Source: Gibbula magus (lineage: Eukaryota; Mollusca; Gastropoda; Trochida; Trochidae). Taken from it: a DNA stretch of 64,000 bases. The position numbers and the translations under genes are program-made. Location of the stretch: the NCBI GenBank assembly GCA_936450465.1, contig OW388292.1:26758122-26822121 (forward strand), written 5' to 3'. The notes below the pieces were generated by a model that was not told where the DNA came from, ran no database searches, and saw only the letters and a list, made by a program, of their open reading frames with translations. Below, one piece after another: positions 22,324-34,845 of this stretch. Every line of letters starts with the position of its first letter. Position 1 is the first letter of the stretch.

Positions 22324-25300
22324 TTTGAAAAGACAATTTAGCGCAAGCGCTTCAGTGTCAATTGACCGGATGTGTTAAACTGTGTATCTGTATTAGGCGC
22401 GCAAACGCTTATCACACCTGTTTCAGTTGGCTGTTTATAAAGCTCTTACTCCAAGAACTAAATATGTACTAGCCTTCTACATCCAACAGGTTCAATTTCA
22501 CGTGTGTCCCACTCTGAGTTTAAGTAGGGAAAATAGGGTCAACGTGATCAACCTAAACCAAGACCTAAACAGGTCGTTGAAGTAACCTGGGACTCTCTAG
22601 TTAATGAGTTATAAGATAAGATAAGAATTATTATCCCGGAGGAAATTCGTTTTACACCAAAAAGGTCTCATATAGGTCTATACATAGACACACAATGTAA
22701 AACTATAAACTACATTACATGAACAATATATGACTTGTGCACATGGGAACGGGACAAAACGGCGATAAACCAAAACGTCGGAAGGCGCAAACGGCGAATA
22801 TTTGGCGAAAACGTCGATGAAATGCCTGGCGAAAACGTCGATGAATTTTATTAAGGGGGATAAAGTATAAAAGTATTATTTAGTTTGTTTTTATTTACGT
22901 TTTAATCCTTACATGTGATTAATGTGATTATTACAGTATGGTAATGGACGATCCAGCCCCATATACTATAATTAATAAAATCAACCAGTAATCGTGTATT
23001 CATGGTTGATTCGTGTCGGACTAGTTCCATTGGTGTGCCTGGTAAACATCCTGTTATGGTTTTATATTATAAGGGATAATTTTGTATAGTATTAATAGAG
23101 TTTCTGTGTTGCTTCCCCATCTAGTATGTGAAAGCATGTTTAGTATGTTTAGAATGTATGTGGTCAACTTGTGGTTTATGTATAACAGTACTGTTGTGGA
23201 TTACTTTAATTTGTCTACTCAACACCGAAACAGATTATAAGCAATAAGCTGGTAGTGAGATGTTTTGATTGCACATTACTCTGTCGGCGACTTCTCCGTT
23301 TCATCTTCTCCGCATCCATTTATCATCCGCAATTGTAATCCTGCAATATAATCATACTTACCTGTTTTCTTTATTTATGTGAGCCATTTGCCTAGCCCAC
23401 CAAAATGATAAAATAATCGCTTAAAAAAAATATTATAAATAAAATTTAATAAATAAATTTAATAATAACCGTCATAATATTCAGATAAGACTAAATAAAT
23501 GATAATATATAATAAAATATATAAAAAATATATTTAAAAAAGTGTAAATTAAATCATGAATGACAACATTGTTTTATGTTAGATCTATTGAAAAATAGAC
23601 AATATATGGGACTTGTTGGTTCTTATTTAGTAGCTTTTTTACCATCTGGCGCTCATAGATAAATGGAATGTTTTCTAATGGTACTCCGCTGATTTTGCTG
23701 GTAGTTTTATCAATTTTAAACAGTTTTTCTGTGTTGCGAACAGACAATTAAGCCTCCATACCAACTTAAACAAGTATGAGTCAATACACTTTATATAAAA
23801 GTTTGGTAAAACATACAGCTAGAGTTCCTGAAATAACTGAAGAAGAAACTATTCGTAATCTCCAAATGTTATGCATTCAATTATTTCAGCATCACTTCTA
23901 GATTGTAGCTCGATCCTGTATTATTTTACATATATCCGATGAATCAAAGACACAGGCCAATAAGCGTAGGCCTACATATGGAAATCATCGGATGAAGTAA
24001 TAAAAACTCTTTTTAAAAAGACTTTTTTTCAAGAATAAAGTAAAAAATAATGAGGATACTTATACCGTGCTGAAATCAACACCATGGCTAAGGGGCATGT
24101 TCAAAACACACTTTAAATACTACTGATTTTTCCTTTCTGCAGTGGTTGCCCTATCACTTGCAGTATCAGAAGACGGTGCCTAGTTCAGTAAAGTCTGGTG
24201 AAGCTTGAACCCAGTCCTATATACATATCGCGACAAATTGTCAGTTTTTGATATCTAAAGTTCTCATTTTCATAGCTAAGTGACATAGTAATCGATAAAG
24301 TTGTATAAAAGCATAAAATTGTTAAAAATATTAAAACAATTCCATTTTGAACAACATATTCTGATCTTTCACATCTCGGATTGTCCGAATGTAACAAACC
24401 GGAAGTTAGAAATTCAAGATGTCAGCTCCCATGTAAACACATGATTTTACTCCAGCAAAACAAAACTGGTATGATCAACAAATAATCGATCATTTAACAA
24501 AGAATATTCCTTTGATATTGTTTGTGCTTACATTTATATATGTGTTCAAGAATTTCACCTTTCCATTGTGAGCTTTGTATTGATGAAAATTTGGGTCAAA
24601 CGAGGAGGCATCATCTGAGGAGGCATTGCTGTTTACACCTTTGATTTATTTTATAAATAATACACAAATATAACACACTCATGCAGTTGAAGCATATTAC
24701 TAACTTCTAAGTAAAGGTTATATTTTTATGACTAAATATTTAACAATTTTATAAACACTATAATGCACATCTATAACACCAAGAAAAACAAATCAGAAGT
24801 GAACCCATTCATCGGCAATGCAAGTGTGGAAAGCTTCACAATGATTTTACCGTAACAGAACATTGTTGATTAGTTTAATGATAAATTAGTTGTTAATTAT
24901 TTATAGGTATTCTATCTATATATACATGTTTATAAATATGTTAAAAAAATTGTAAATTTAGTAAAAATACAATGATTTTCTAATTTCATCTAATGCATAT
25001 AAACAAAATGGCAGATGCTATAGATAGAACTCTCTCTTTAACAAACTCAATGTACTTTTTCACAAACTTCGACTTAACTGGACTGATTCCAACCCCTTTC
25101 CATTCCACCTGATGAAGGAGTGAGTATGTACTCCGAAACGTCGTGTATTTTCACATTAAAGAAGTTGTTATCCAGAAAATCTTCATGTTCTTATGGACTG
25201 AAATAGAAGATGAAGATGTATAAAGATTTGTGACCCTTATTGACATGTGGTAGCCATGTCTATTAAAAATCTATAAACCCATTGGCCAATGGTACTTGTC

Positions 25301-25580
25301 GGAAAAATATAAGATCTCTGTAGAAATTGGGTTCTGAGAATGGGTGGAAAATGCAAAAAGTTGACATATGGATGGATGGATACTCTGCCATGCAATAAGC
25401 CAATCAGGACTTTCAGGCATGAAGATCTTAAAAAAACAACATTTTTTTCCACATTTTAAATGGTGTTTTATGATAAAATGTAACCGGTCTGACACCATAT
25501 GATTAGAACAGTTATATTCATCTCATTTTCAATATTTAAATTTTATATATCTTTTCAATTTCAGAACACATGCTTGAACG
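22324..25580. promoter_or_regulatory. Divergent interval between EIF3H and UTP23
   Basis: About 3.3 kb, mostly very AT-rich. Just upstream of EIF3H are a GC-richer patch and a small tandem repeat of TGGCGAAAACGTCGATGAA (about 22810-22847). Near 24399 an ETS-like CCGGAAGT precedes a possible UTP23 first exon. UTP23's first coding exon has a good acceptor (TTTCAG, to 25564), so its 5' UTR is probably spliced. A repeat arm lies at about 25108-25190. No other gene is seen. Confidence 0.5.
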
Positions 25581-25584
25581 ATGA
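25570..25584 (+). promoter_or_regulatory. Minimal uORF overlapping the UTP23 start
   Basis: An upstream ATG opens a four-codon frame (MLER) whose TGA overlaps the UTP23 ATG as ATGA (25581-25584). It starts only five bases after the putative splice acceptor. Such overlaps can lower or couple initiation. This is seen in sequence only; translation is untested. Confidence 0.6.
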
Positions 25585-27843
25585 AAGTCAAAAGACTGAA
25601 ACATGCTCACAAAATTCTATCATTTTATAAAACAAACTTTGGTTTTGAACCTCCATATAAGGTTGTGATTGATGGAACCTTCTGTAAAGCTGCCTTGACG
25701 TTTAAAGTCAACATTGCAGAACAGCTTCCCAAATATCTTGAAGCTGAAGTTGTACTCCTGACCACAGCGTGTGCAATGGCAGAATGTGAAGCTTTGGGTA
25801 GGTACAAGCTTTGGTGTATGATCATGCCCACTCTTCAGGGTTGGACATGAGCACTTTTCCTATGGTTAATGAAAGAGATGCTTGGCTAGTTATTTGTTGT
25901 TGCTGCTGAGCTAGATGGCTAGTTAGAATTGAAAATTGATTTGATTGTGGCTAGTACTACTGGATTATTAAAAAAAGTTCAAATAACTTGTCCTCTGATA
26001 TGTTAATGTGTACCCCTGATATAAATATACACATACATAAATGCTCAATAACCACTCAATATGCAATATGATTCTGTTTGAACAGAGTTTAATAGTACAA
26101 TTATGTAAATTATTTATTAAATAATAGTGTCTAATACACATCAGTCGGTATAGATTATGTTTTATCTGTAGATTACAACATAAAATATATTCAAATTTGA
26201 CTTAATGTCGCTTCAATTCTTACATCATCACAAAATAATAGTAGAGGATAATTTTATTTCTATTGCTGTTAAAATTACTGTAGGGTGTACACTATGAAGT
26301 GGTTTTAATACAAATATTTGCAAACTTGTTTTACAGGGAGCGTATTGTACGGCCCTCTGAAAGTTCTCCGCCAGTACGAAGTAGCACGGTGCGGACACAA
26401 TGATCCACTCCCGGCGGCTCAGTGTCTCAGGTCGATCATCAAGAAGAAAAACAAAAACAAATATATACTAGCTACACAGGTAAATTTCCATTTACACACT
26501 TACACAAACTCACTGAGGTAGAAATGTATCTGCAAAATACTCAATCAGAGCGTGCAAACTAGAAGGTGTGAAAGGTGAATAAACTTTTCATGCCAAATAC
26601 CTATACGGTAGAAAAGAATATTGATTCCATCATAGTTTTCTACTTAATGCCACTTTTATGCCAATTTGATGTACCCTTCATTTAGTGTATGAAATGAAGC
26701 TTGTCCTACAGCCCATGACCTGGTAACGTTGTCTTTTCTCTGGGAAAAATGATACCATATAAGTTATAACATTCAGTGGAGGTTTACATCGTGAATTATA
26801 AGACCCGCATTATTTTTACCTCCCCTGAATGTTATAACGTTTTTATCCTACCGAATGTGTCAAAATATTATTAAAAACAAACAGAAATGCTCGAACATCG
26901 TTTATTCAAAGAAGCAACAAATCTGGGTCAGAGTCAAAATAATCTGTATCATGTGACATGGACTGACTGACGTGGACGCACGCTTTATTTCGGTAGCGGG
27001 GTATAAGGTTTTTATCACCCTCGGTGACATTTATCCACCTGGGTGAGGGTGAATATGGTTATTTGTTCAGGGTCACGTGGACCAATCATAGATCGACATT
27101 CTTACATGAGGTAGGATAATCAGTTTTATCTTTTAGTTTATTTAAATAGCAGTTTAGGGCTAGATACTTTTCAGGATTTTATGGCATACACTGCTTTACT
27201 TAAGGAATATTCACACTCAAATCAAAGTAGCATAACAAAATTCAATAATGATCTTCTTCATTCTAATTATAGAATTAGATAAGAGATGTGATGATATTCC
27301 ATATTTACATAATTATCTTGATTATTATAAATTTAATGTAAAGTCACTTATTTAGGTATAGTCAGATATCATTTTGTTATACAGCATTACTTCTGCTGAA
27401 TATCAAATGATCTATATATGATAAGGGAGACAACTTTGACAATCTAAAACAAAATGTTTCTTGTATTTCAGGACCATGATATGACCGAGGTGTGCAGAGC
27501 CAAGAAGGGAATTCCCCTTCTTTACATTGCTCACAACACAATAACTCTTGAACCTCCATCCCAGGCGTCTAAAGACAAAGCTTCGAAGGATCTAAAAGCT
27601 CAGTTGGGACCAACTGATTATGAACATAAAGTCCTGGCCAAGTTGAAAGCAGCGGAATTTGGAGTGCCAGAGAAAAAGAAGAAAAGGAAAGAGAAAGGAG
27701 CTAATCCTTTGTCATGTAAACCGAAAACAGTCAAAAAGGGAGTGATTACGCCAAGTAAGGAGAAGACAAAGAGGAGGAAAAGAAAGCGTGTGAGAATTCC
27801 AGAACATGTGAAAGAATATTTGAAGCAACAAGCAGCATCATGA
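25581..27843 (+). CDS. UTP23: UTP23 small-subunit processome protein
   Basis: Nucleolar PIN-domain protein of the SSU processome, needed for early 18S pre-rRNA cleavages and associated with snR30/U17 in the known family. Exons 25581-25797, 26337-26479 and 27472-27843 join in phase to 243 residues (human is 249). Residues 1-75 carry MKVKRLKHAHKILSFYKTNF, VVIDGTFCKAAL and TACAMAECEALG. The middle has a Cys/His cluster (RCGHND.. QCLRS), and ILATQDHDMTE supplies the late PIN acidic residues. KKGIPLLYIAHNTITLEPPS is typical of UTP23. The C-terminus is a Lys/Arg-rich nucleolar-type tail (KKKKRKEKG, KRRKRKRVR). The ATG choice follows family alignment; a tiny uORF overlaps it. A poly(A) signal sits only four bases past the stop. 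Divergent neighbour EIF3H, as in vertebrates. Confidence 0.95.
26762..26843. repeat. Foldback repeat in UTP23 intron 2
   Basis: TTATAACATTCAGTGGAGGT pairs with ACCTCCCCTGAATGTTATAA around a 35-base loop. Confidence 0.65.
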
Positions 27844-27847
27844 CAGA

Positions 27848-27853
27848 AATAAA
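27848..27853 (+). terminator. UTP23 poly(A) signal
   Basis: AATAAA begins four bases after the TGA stop, implying a very short 3' UTR of about 20-35 bases. Confidence 0.65.
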
Positions 27854-28982
27854 GTATTTTAAATTCAGCAGATTGTGATTATTGAATTACTGTATATTTC
27901 AGATGCTGGGACTGTTGAACTTCATGTATGAAGAGAGTACAAGTATTGAACCTAAACATGTTTCTAAATCAAAGGTATGCCTCTTCCATATTAACAACAA
28001 AGTACATACAACGTTGGAAATCTGAACCTCTTCTTGTACCTTCATCAGGTGAAGGCATAACCAGAAAAAGAAGATGTATTAAATCTGCTCTACACTTTGG
28101 TGCATGTCCTACCAGTTCTCAAATGACCATCAATCATCTCTAGTATAAAAAACAACTGTGTATTTTAGAATTGTTTTACTTTGCTTGCATCAATGATGAT
28201 ACATGGGACTTCACCATAATCCAAACATTCTTTTGATAACTTTTGAAACTTTCTCTTCTAAATTTACCCGAAAATGTTTGTGCTTGCATTTTGAGGTTCC
28301 CGAAATTGAAACATTTTCAATTAAGAAATGACGGTACATAATAGAAACCCATGGAATTTTTAAAAATGTTCATTTTGGTATTCAGATGTTTCCATTTTGG
28401 GTTTTCAATTTGTGGAAGTTTCTATTTTCTATATAACCCAGCATGGGAACATGTGACAAAAAGCTGACATGGAATCTTCTTTAATGAAACATTGCAAATG
28501 TGCTCAATGATGAGAACAAAGTTTTGAAACTTCCAATGCTACAATACCAGTATATAATGTTTGTATTTTACCCTAGTTTTAAGTAAAATAGGGAGACTTT
28601 AACAACGGAAAGTGAGATTGGAATGATAAATTATAAATTTAATCATTGAATATTCAATCAGTGTTACTCAATTTCTTGTCAAATTGTCGATTAACTGAAT
28701 GTATCCACTGATAATCTGTCACTACTAGAATATTACCATGGTCAGATCTGTAACAACTGATGTCCTTTTGAACATGGGATTGGAAGCGTACATAAAATAT
28801 TGACTCTGGAATTCAGCCAGAGAAGCTTGTAGTCAAATTGGCAAACCTAACAAACCTTATGTGGTCTAATAATCTGTCACTGTTAGACTATTGAAAACTA
28901 CCCACACAGGTCAAATACCAAGTTAATTTCCTTGAAATAGTTTATAGTTATAACTATTTTGTCTTCCAAGATATATTTGAAA

Positions 28983-29075
28983 AGATCAGAGAAGAGGACA
29001 GGAAAATTTTCGGGATAACAATTTCTTTAATGTGAAAATACACCATAGTATATATTTACTTTTTCATCAGGTGGA
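28983..29075 (-). repeat. Interspersed repeat arm (CTTTAATGTGAAAATACACC)
   Basis: Reverse complement of the sequence at about 25108-25190: CCTGATGAA.. then GTATTTTCACATTAAAGAA and TTGTTATCC. The same motif also occurs, with more changes, near 10871-11031. A short interspersed repeat of unknown class. Confidence 0.55.
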
Positions 29076-29338
29076 ATGTGAGAAAAGAGGGTTTGAAACT
29101 TTCTCTGCTAAATGACCATCACATACATTTGTGTTTGAATTATGACAGTGAACACGGGAACATTTGAATAAAAGCACACATAAAATGTTTTAGCAATTCA
29201 AGGTGATTTTAGATAAGAAAAGGATGAACCTAACATAAGGAACCTGATACCATCTTACATTCAGTCAGCGCTCGACTATAGAAGACTACCCACACATGAC
29301 AGGAGTTAATTGCTATGAATTGTTTATAGTAACCACTT

Positions 29339-30084
29339 ATTGTCCCCCGCCGCCGCGGAGCGGGGGACATAGTATTCAGCTCCGTACGTCCGTCCCGCTT
29401 CTTGTTAGCGCGATATCTAATGAACTGCTCAACCTAGAATCTTCAAATTTGGTACCAGTCTTCATCTGGGGAATACGCAGACCTGAAAAGTTTTTGGTGA
29501 CCTTGACCTCATTTTCAAGGTCACGGTGAGACTTTGACCAGTTTTGAAAATGTTGTTAGCGCGATATCTAATGAACCGCTCAACCTAGAATCTTCGAAAA
29601 TGGTAGCAGTCTTCATCTGGGGAATACGCAGACCTGAAAAGTTTTCGGTGACCATGACCTCATTTTCAAGGTCACGGCGAGACTTTGACCAGTTTTGAAA
29701 ATGTTGTTAGCGCGATATCTCATGAACCCTTCGACCTAGAGTCTTCAAACTTGGTACCAGTCTTCATCTGGGGAATACGCAGACCTGAAATGTTTTCGGT
29801 GACCTTGACCTCATTTTCAAGGTCACGGTGAGACTTTGACCAGTTTTGAAAATGTTGTTAGCCCCATATCTAATGAACCGCTCAACCTAGAATCTTCAAA
29901 CTTCTAACTGGTATTCATCTGGGGAATACGCAGACCTGAACAGTTTTCGGTGACCATGACCTCATTTTCAAGGTCACGGCGAGACTTTGACCAGTTGTGA
30001 AAATGTTATTAGCGCCATATCTCATGAACCCTTCAACCTTGATTGCGGCGGGGGACATGGTCACGTTTGTGACAATTACTTGTT
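29339..30084 (+). mobile_element. Tandem-core element, GTACGTCCGT family, copy 2
   Basis: The left end carries a palindromic CCCCCGCCGCCGCGGAGCGGGGG, then TAGTATTCAGCTCCGTACGT. The core has four to five units of about 150 bases, each with TGTTAGCGCGATATCTAATG, CATCTGGGGAATACGCAGAC, GTGACCTTGACCTCATTTTC and AAGGTCACGG. The right end is GCGGCGGGGGACATGGTCAC then a GTCAC/GTGAC hairpin and ACTTG. Same family as 16826-17530 but far less diverged between units, so younger. Confidence 0.7.
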
Positions 30085-30135
30085 GAAGTTATTCCATTTT
30101 CCAGAATTATTTTGTTTAAAGGCACTGTGGTACTT

Positions 30136-30159
30136 CCCCCCCCCCCCCCCCCCCCCCCC
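30136..30159. repeat. C24 homopolymer
   Basis: Twenty-four consecutive C followed by T6. The minus strand could form a G-quadruplex. Its length is likely to be uncertain in sequencing. Confidence 0.9.
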
Positions 30160-30162
30160 TTT

Positions 30163-30238
30163 TTTAGTTCATCAGGTCTGAAAGGCAAGATGGGCTTATG
30201 GCATGAGTCATCATCCATTGACATTTTCGACTTGCCTT
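30163..30238 (-). mobile_element. Pearl-type element, 3' end remnant
   Basis: On the minus strand it reads CATGCCATAAGCCCATC, then CCTTTCAGACCTGATGAACTAA, a diverged copy of the terminus found at 40845 and 62018. Confidence 0.6.
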
Positions 30239-30844
30239 AATAACTGCTGCACCCCCAAAGCGAAAATTTTGCGGGAAGGCATCTTGCACCCAGGGGATCA
30301 AAGTTTGTACATTTGGTCCCCACCCCCATCATATCATATTTCAAACAAGCCAAGTTTCATGCATGGAGTAGCATAAATAAGTTTGGTAAACACTTAAATA
30401 TACTATTCACTGGTTGTGAAATACATTGATCTGTAATTGGAACTCAAGGGATGAATAGTTTGTTATTGTATTGTTTGGACCTGACGTCTATATGTACAAC
30501 ATTTGTCATTTATGATCATAAAAAAATGCAATAGGCTTATAATAATCGTCGAAAATGGTGACACGTTTACAGCGAAAACTGCTAGCAGCCATATTCGTGT
30601 GATCACCTTTTCATAATTCGAGAATAGGAAATGGATCCCCGGTGCTAAACCGAACCATAACCATTCGATTTAGACCTCTATTTATTGATTGAAGGGGATT
30701 GTTTTGCAATGGCTAACAGATCTTTTCAATTTTGTGAGATCCCATATTTTCATTAGAAAACGTAATACAGCAACATTAAAGACTCTCGAAAAGTCTATTT
30801 AAGCCAAGCGACAAGACCAAACATTTAAGCATTATTAGTGTTAA

Positions 30845-31539
30845 AGGATAGATGAAATGCATTTTTCTCAATAATGACAGATGATTACCTCTACGTATAT
30901 TGTATATCGGAATCAATTGAGCATAAAATCGAGACAATATACACTTGCAATTGATAATTAAGACGATTTTAATTCACCCATTTTAACACTATCGCAATTT
31001 GTTCGGCGAAACCTTTTGAAAATGCTCACTGAGGCGTGACTGATAAGCGATAGACGGGGCGGCTAGATAGCTTCTCCGCCGATGTCTCGTTAATTAATTA
31101 ATGATAATTATCACTGCCGCTAAATGAATTTATGAGGTGTATTACATCGCCAAAAAGACATGTTTATGTAATAATTGTGTAATTGTCATCTGCGGAATTA
31201 CCTAGTTGGATATCTAAACATTCGATATATGGGAAATTTAAGTTGGTTTATTGAAGATATCTTTGTGAAATTAACAATCAAAATGTTGCGAAATTACGTT
31301 GAATTGTGACTATCGCTGAAAATCAAATTCCTCCACATACGTCACAGAAGTCATCCTATCACGGGTCACACCCCCGCAGACTTTCATTCTGGTCGCCGGG
31401 GCTAAATCAGGCGGTTTTTTAAAAAGCCGTATATAAGTAATTTATGGACCGATTTCAGAAATTTAAAATCGAGCAATTGTCAAATTGACATCCCATTTTA
31501 ATGAATCCGATTTGGACCATATTTCATTTCATCCATCCT
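30845..31539 (-). mobile_element. 695-bp non-autonomous DNA transposon, TTAA target, copy 2
   Basis: Flanked by intact TTAA on both sides (30841-30844, 31540-31543). The termini are AGGATAGATGAAATGCAT and ATTTCATCCATCCT. It is nearly identical over its whole length to 8401-9092 in reverse. No ORF of note. Confidence 0.8.
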
Positions 31540-32036
31540 TTAACAGAACCGTGTTAACATGCCCGTGTACGAGTAATTGTAGTGCTGTAAACCCTTTCGT
31601 GAAACCGCTTTACTGTGCAAAAGAGATTCCGCGATTTCTATTACAAGATTAAATAAATATTATTTTCGAAAATATATTCGAAGGGAGTATTCTTGTTTAT
31701 CCGTGTATGCTTGGTCAAAGAAAATTTAAACTGTACTGGTAAGAGTGCAAACAAGCCCTGAAATGTCATTTCCTTGAAATATACCGCGCTCTTTGTACTG
31801 TCCCTTTCAAAGGACACTTTAGACTCTGTAGAGCTGTTAACTTCACATTTTTTTTGCCAGAATATTGAGAAATGTATTTCGAACTCCCATTGCAAGTCGG
31901 AAATTGGAAATCGACAGCGTAATAACAGCATTTGTCACTTGCCGTTCGGCATTTGTGAAAGCCATTGGTATTCTTGTTACTTCTAAACAGTTGTGTCCTT
32001 TATAAATGACCATGTCACACCTTTCCTCCTGATTAC

Positions 32037-32240
32037 AGGGCCCCGTTCCATAACAGCGAGCGCTTATAATCGATCATTGATTGCTCAATGTAGCGCTCAT
32101 TCTCTCTTGAACGACACGGTGCAAATGCCTCTAAGTTTGATCGCTTTGCTAAGTAGCGCTACATTGAGCAATCGCGTTCAAGAGAGATTTAAAAGTAATC
32201 GCTAATTGAGCGATTACTTTGAAACCTCTCTTGAACATGG
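32037..32240. repeat. Foldback MITE-like element with GCGCT motifs
   Basis: Starts at AGGGCCCCGTTCCATAACAG. Arms GATTGCTCAATGTAGCGCT and AGCGCTACATTGAGCAATC, plus TCTCTCTTGAACG / CGTTCAAGAGAGA, form a long imperfect hairpin. Confidence 0.65.
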
Positions 32241-33050
32241 ATCAGGTGTTGCTACACGTGAGATGATGAGACTTGAACCTGGGATCTAGTTTGTAACATT
32301 GTTTCAGTGCATAAAAGGCCGACACCTTTAATCCTCTAATGGTTCATGTCAAGGTGGCAATTAGACGGTCATCCCACCGCGATGTCTCTCAAATAGTAAT
32401 TGGCTATTAATTTATATACATTTTCTCAAGTTAACAAAGTTTCGTTATTTTAGTTTTCCGCCTTGGACAATCAAAGGTTATACAACCTGATATAAGTCAA
32501 CCTTCTCTTTAAAACTCCATTCCCTTTATGCTTCACCGTACCATCTGTCTGACTTTACGTTGTTGTATCATATTCAGAACTGGATGATCTCAGATATTCA
32601 GGATATTAAACGAGTTCCCATGTCATACTGTTTTTACACGCGTGCAAATATTTGAACGAATATTTGATGAGCTAAAAAAGTTTTAAAAAAGTACAACAGT
32701 GTCTTTAAACAAAATAATTCCTGTAGATGGAATAACTTCAAAAAGTGGTAACTATAAACAATTCATAGCAATTAACTCCTGTCATGTGTAGGTAGTCTTC
32801 TATAGTCGAGCGCTGACAGAATGTTAGATGGCATCAGGTTCCTTATGTTAGCTTCATCCTTTTCCTATTTAAAATCACCTTTGAACGAGTTCAAGGGATA
32901 AACCAATGTATACACGTGCTACGACACTACGACCAATATATTATTATCGAAGTCGTGAAATTTTAGGAACATAGACCAAAATGTTACAGGCTACATGCCA
33001 TCGCCATATTTTGGACCCCAAGTCATCGAAGAAACGATCATGGCGTAATT

Positions 33051-34650
33051 AGCAGCTTTGACTTAGTCGGAGCTGCTATCAGTTTTTGCGCAGTTTCTGT
33101 CGCCGCCGCCGCCGCTGCGTTTTGTATTCGCTACAACTTTGTTCCTAGAAGGTTTTGAGAAGTCATATACATAACTTCTTACTTATGCCCCTGGGGAATT
33201 TTTTGGACATGTTCATATTCAAGGTCAAAGGTCAAGGTCACGAGTTCTGAAATCGCTAAAAAAATCCTTGTAAACACGATAACTTGAAAAATATTTGTAC
33301 TATCAGGCTCTTATTTGGTGTACATCAACTATGGAGAAAGGCCAAGATTTGAAAAGGTTTTCGCTAACATCCGTCAAAGGTCCAGGTCACAGCGAGGGCA
33401 TAACTTAAGGATGCTTTTGCGAAAATGTCTTATTTCAACTATTAACACTTTGAATCATTACATGATTGTTATACTCAATGGAAAGTGATCACTGATTGTG
33501 TCACCTTGAATTTAAAAGGTCAAGGTCACGAAATATGGTCAAGGTCACCAGTTCTCAAATCACTAAATAACCTTTTCCCAATAAGGTATTAACACCTCAT
33601 ATACATAGCTTCTTTGTTATAAACTTGGTGGATGATTTTGACATGTTTACATTCAAGGTCAAAGGTCAAGGTCACGAGTTCTGAAATCACTACAAAAATC
33701 CTTGTAAACACGATAACTTGAAAAATATTTGTGCTATCAGGCTCTTATTTGGTGTACATCAACTATGGAGAAAGGCCAAGATTTGAAAAGGTTTTCGTTA
33801 ACATCCGTCAAAGGTCAAGGTCACAGCGAGGGCACGACTTAAGCATGCTTTTGCAAAAATGTCTTATTTCAACTGATAACACTTTGAATTATTAAATGAT
33901 TGTTATACACAATGAAAAGTGATCATTGACTGTGTGACCTTGAAGATCAAAGGTCAAGGTCACGAGATATGGTCATGGTGACCAGTTCTGAAATCTCTAA
34001 GTAACTTTTTTCCAAAAAGGTGTTAAAACCTCATATGTACATAGCTTCTTTCTTATAAATCTGGTGAATGATTTTGACATGTTCACATTCAAGGTCAAAG
34101 GTCAAGGTCATGAGTTCTTAAATCACTACAATAATCCTTGTAAACACGATAACTTCAAACATTGTTGTGCTGTCAGGCTCTTATTTGGTATATATCAACT
34201 ATGGAGAAAGACCAAGATTTGAAAAAGTTTTTGCTAAAATCTGTCAAAGGTCAAGGTCACAGCAAGGTCACAACTTAAGCGTGCTATTGTAAATATGCCT
34301 TATGTTAACAATGAACACTTTGAGTCATTGCACGATTGTTCTACACAATAAAAAGTAATCATTGATGGTGTGACCTTGAAGGTCAAAGTTCAAGGTCATG
34401 AGATATTGGTTAAGGCCATGTTAATCTTTTGATCCAATTTTGAAATCAGAAATATGTTTTAAGAACAAAGTTGTGAAAAGTGACCCCAGTGATGATTCAA
34501 CTTGTTAGAATAACTTGAATAATGAACAAATTTTTGTCCGAAAAAAATTCCCATTTTATTTATGCTGAGGAGAAGGCGGAACAGGGAAAGGTGAGACCCA
34601 AAGTTTCGGAGCTGCTCTGCTTTTGCGGTGTCCCACAAACGCTCTTCTAG
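33051..34650 (+). mobile_element. Tandem-core Helitron-like element, AGCAGCT family, copy 1
   Basis: The left end is a near-palindrome (GACTTAGTCGGAGCTGC). The right end has a hairpin (TTTGCGG / CCACAAA), then CGCTCTT and CTAG, the layout of a Helitron 3' terminus. The core has about three units of roughly 433 bases, each with CAAGGTCAAAGGTCAAGGTC, AACACGATAACTTGAAAAAT, AGGCTCTTATTTGGT and AACTATGGAGAAAG. There is no protein-coding capacity. Class assignment is by termini only. Confidence 0.7.
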
Positions 34651-34845
34651 TTAACGTCTCTTTTGTTATTTCTCCAGAGCATAGTAGTAAACCCGATATA
34701 TAATATAATAATTAGTTTCACTCGCATCATTATCCATGGCCAATCCAGGATGACATGTATGTATTTAACAGCAACTGGCAACAGCTCAGATTTTATTACT
34801 TAAAGGTGCATCCATTGTGTTTCATAAAATTTAATTTGGCTTTAA

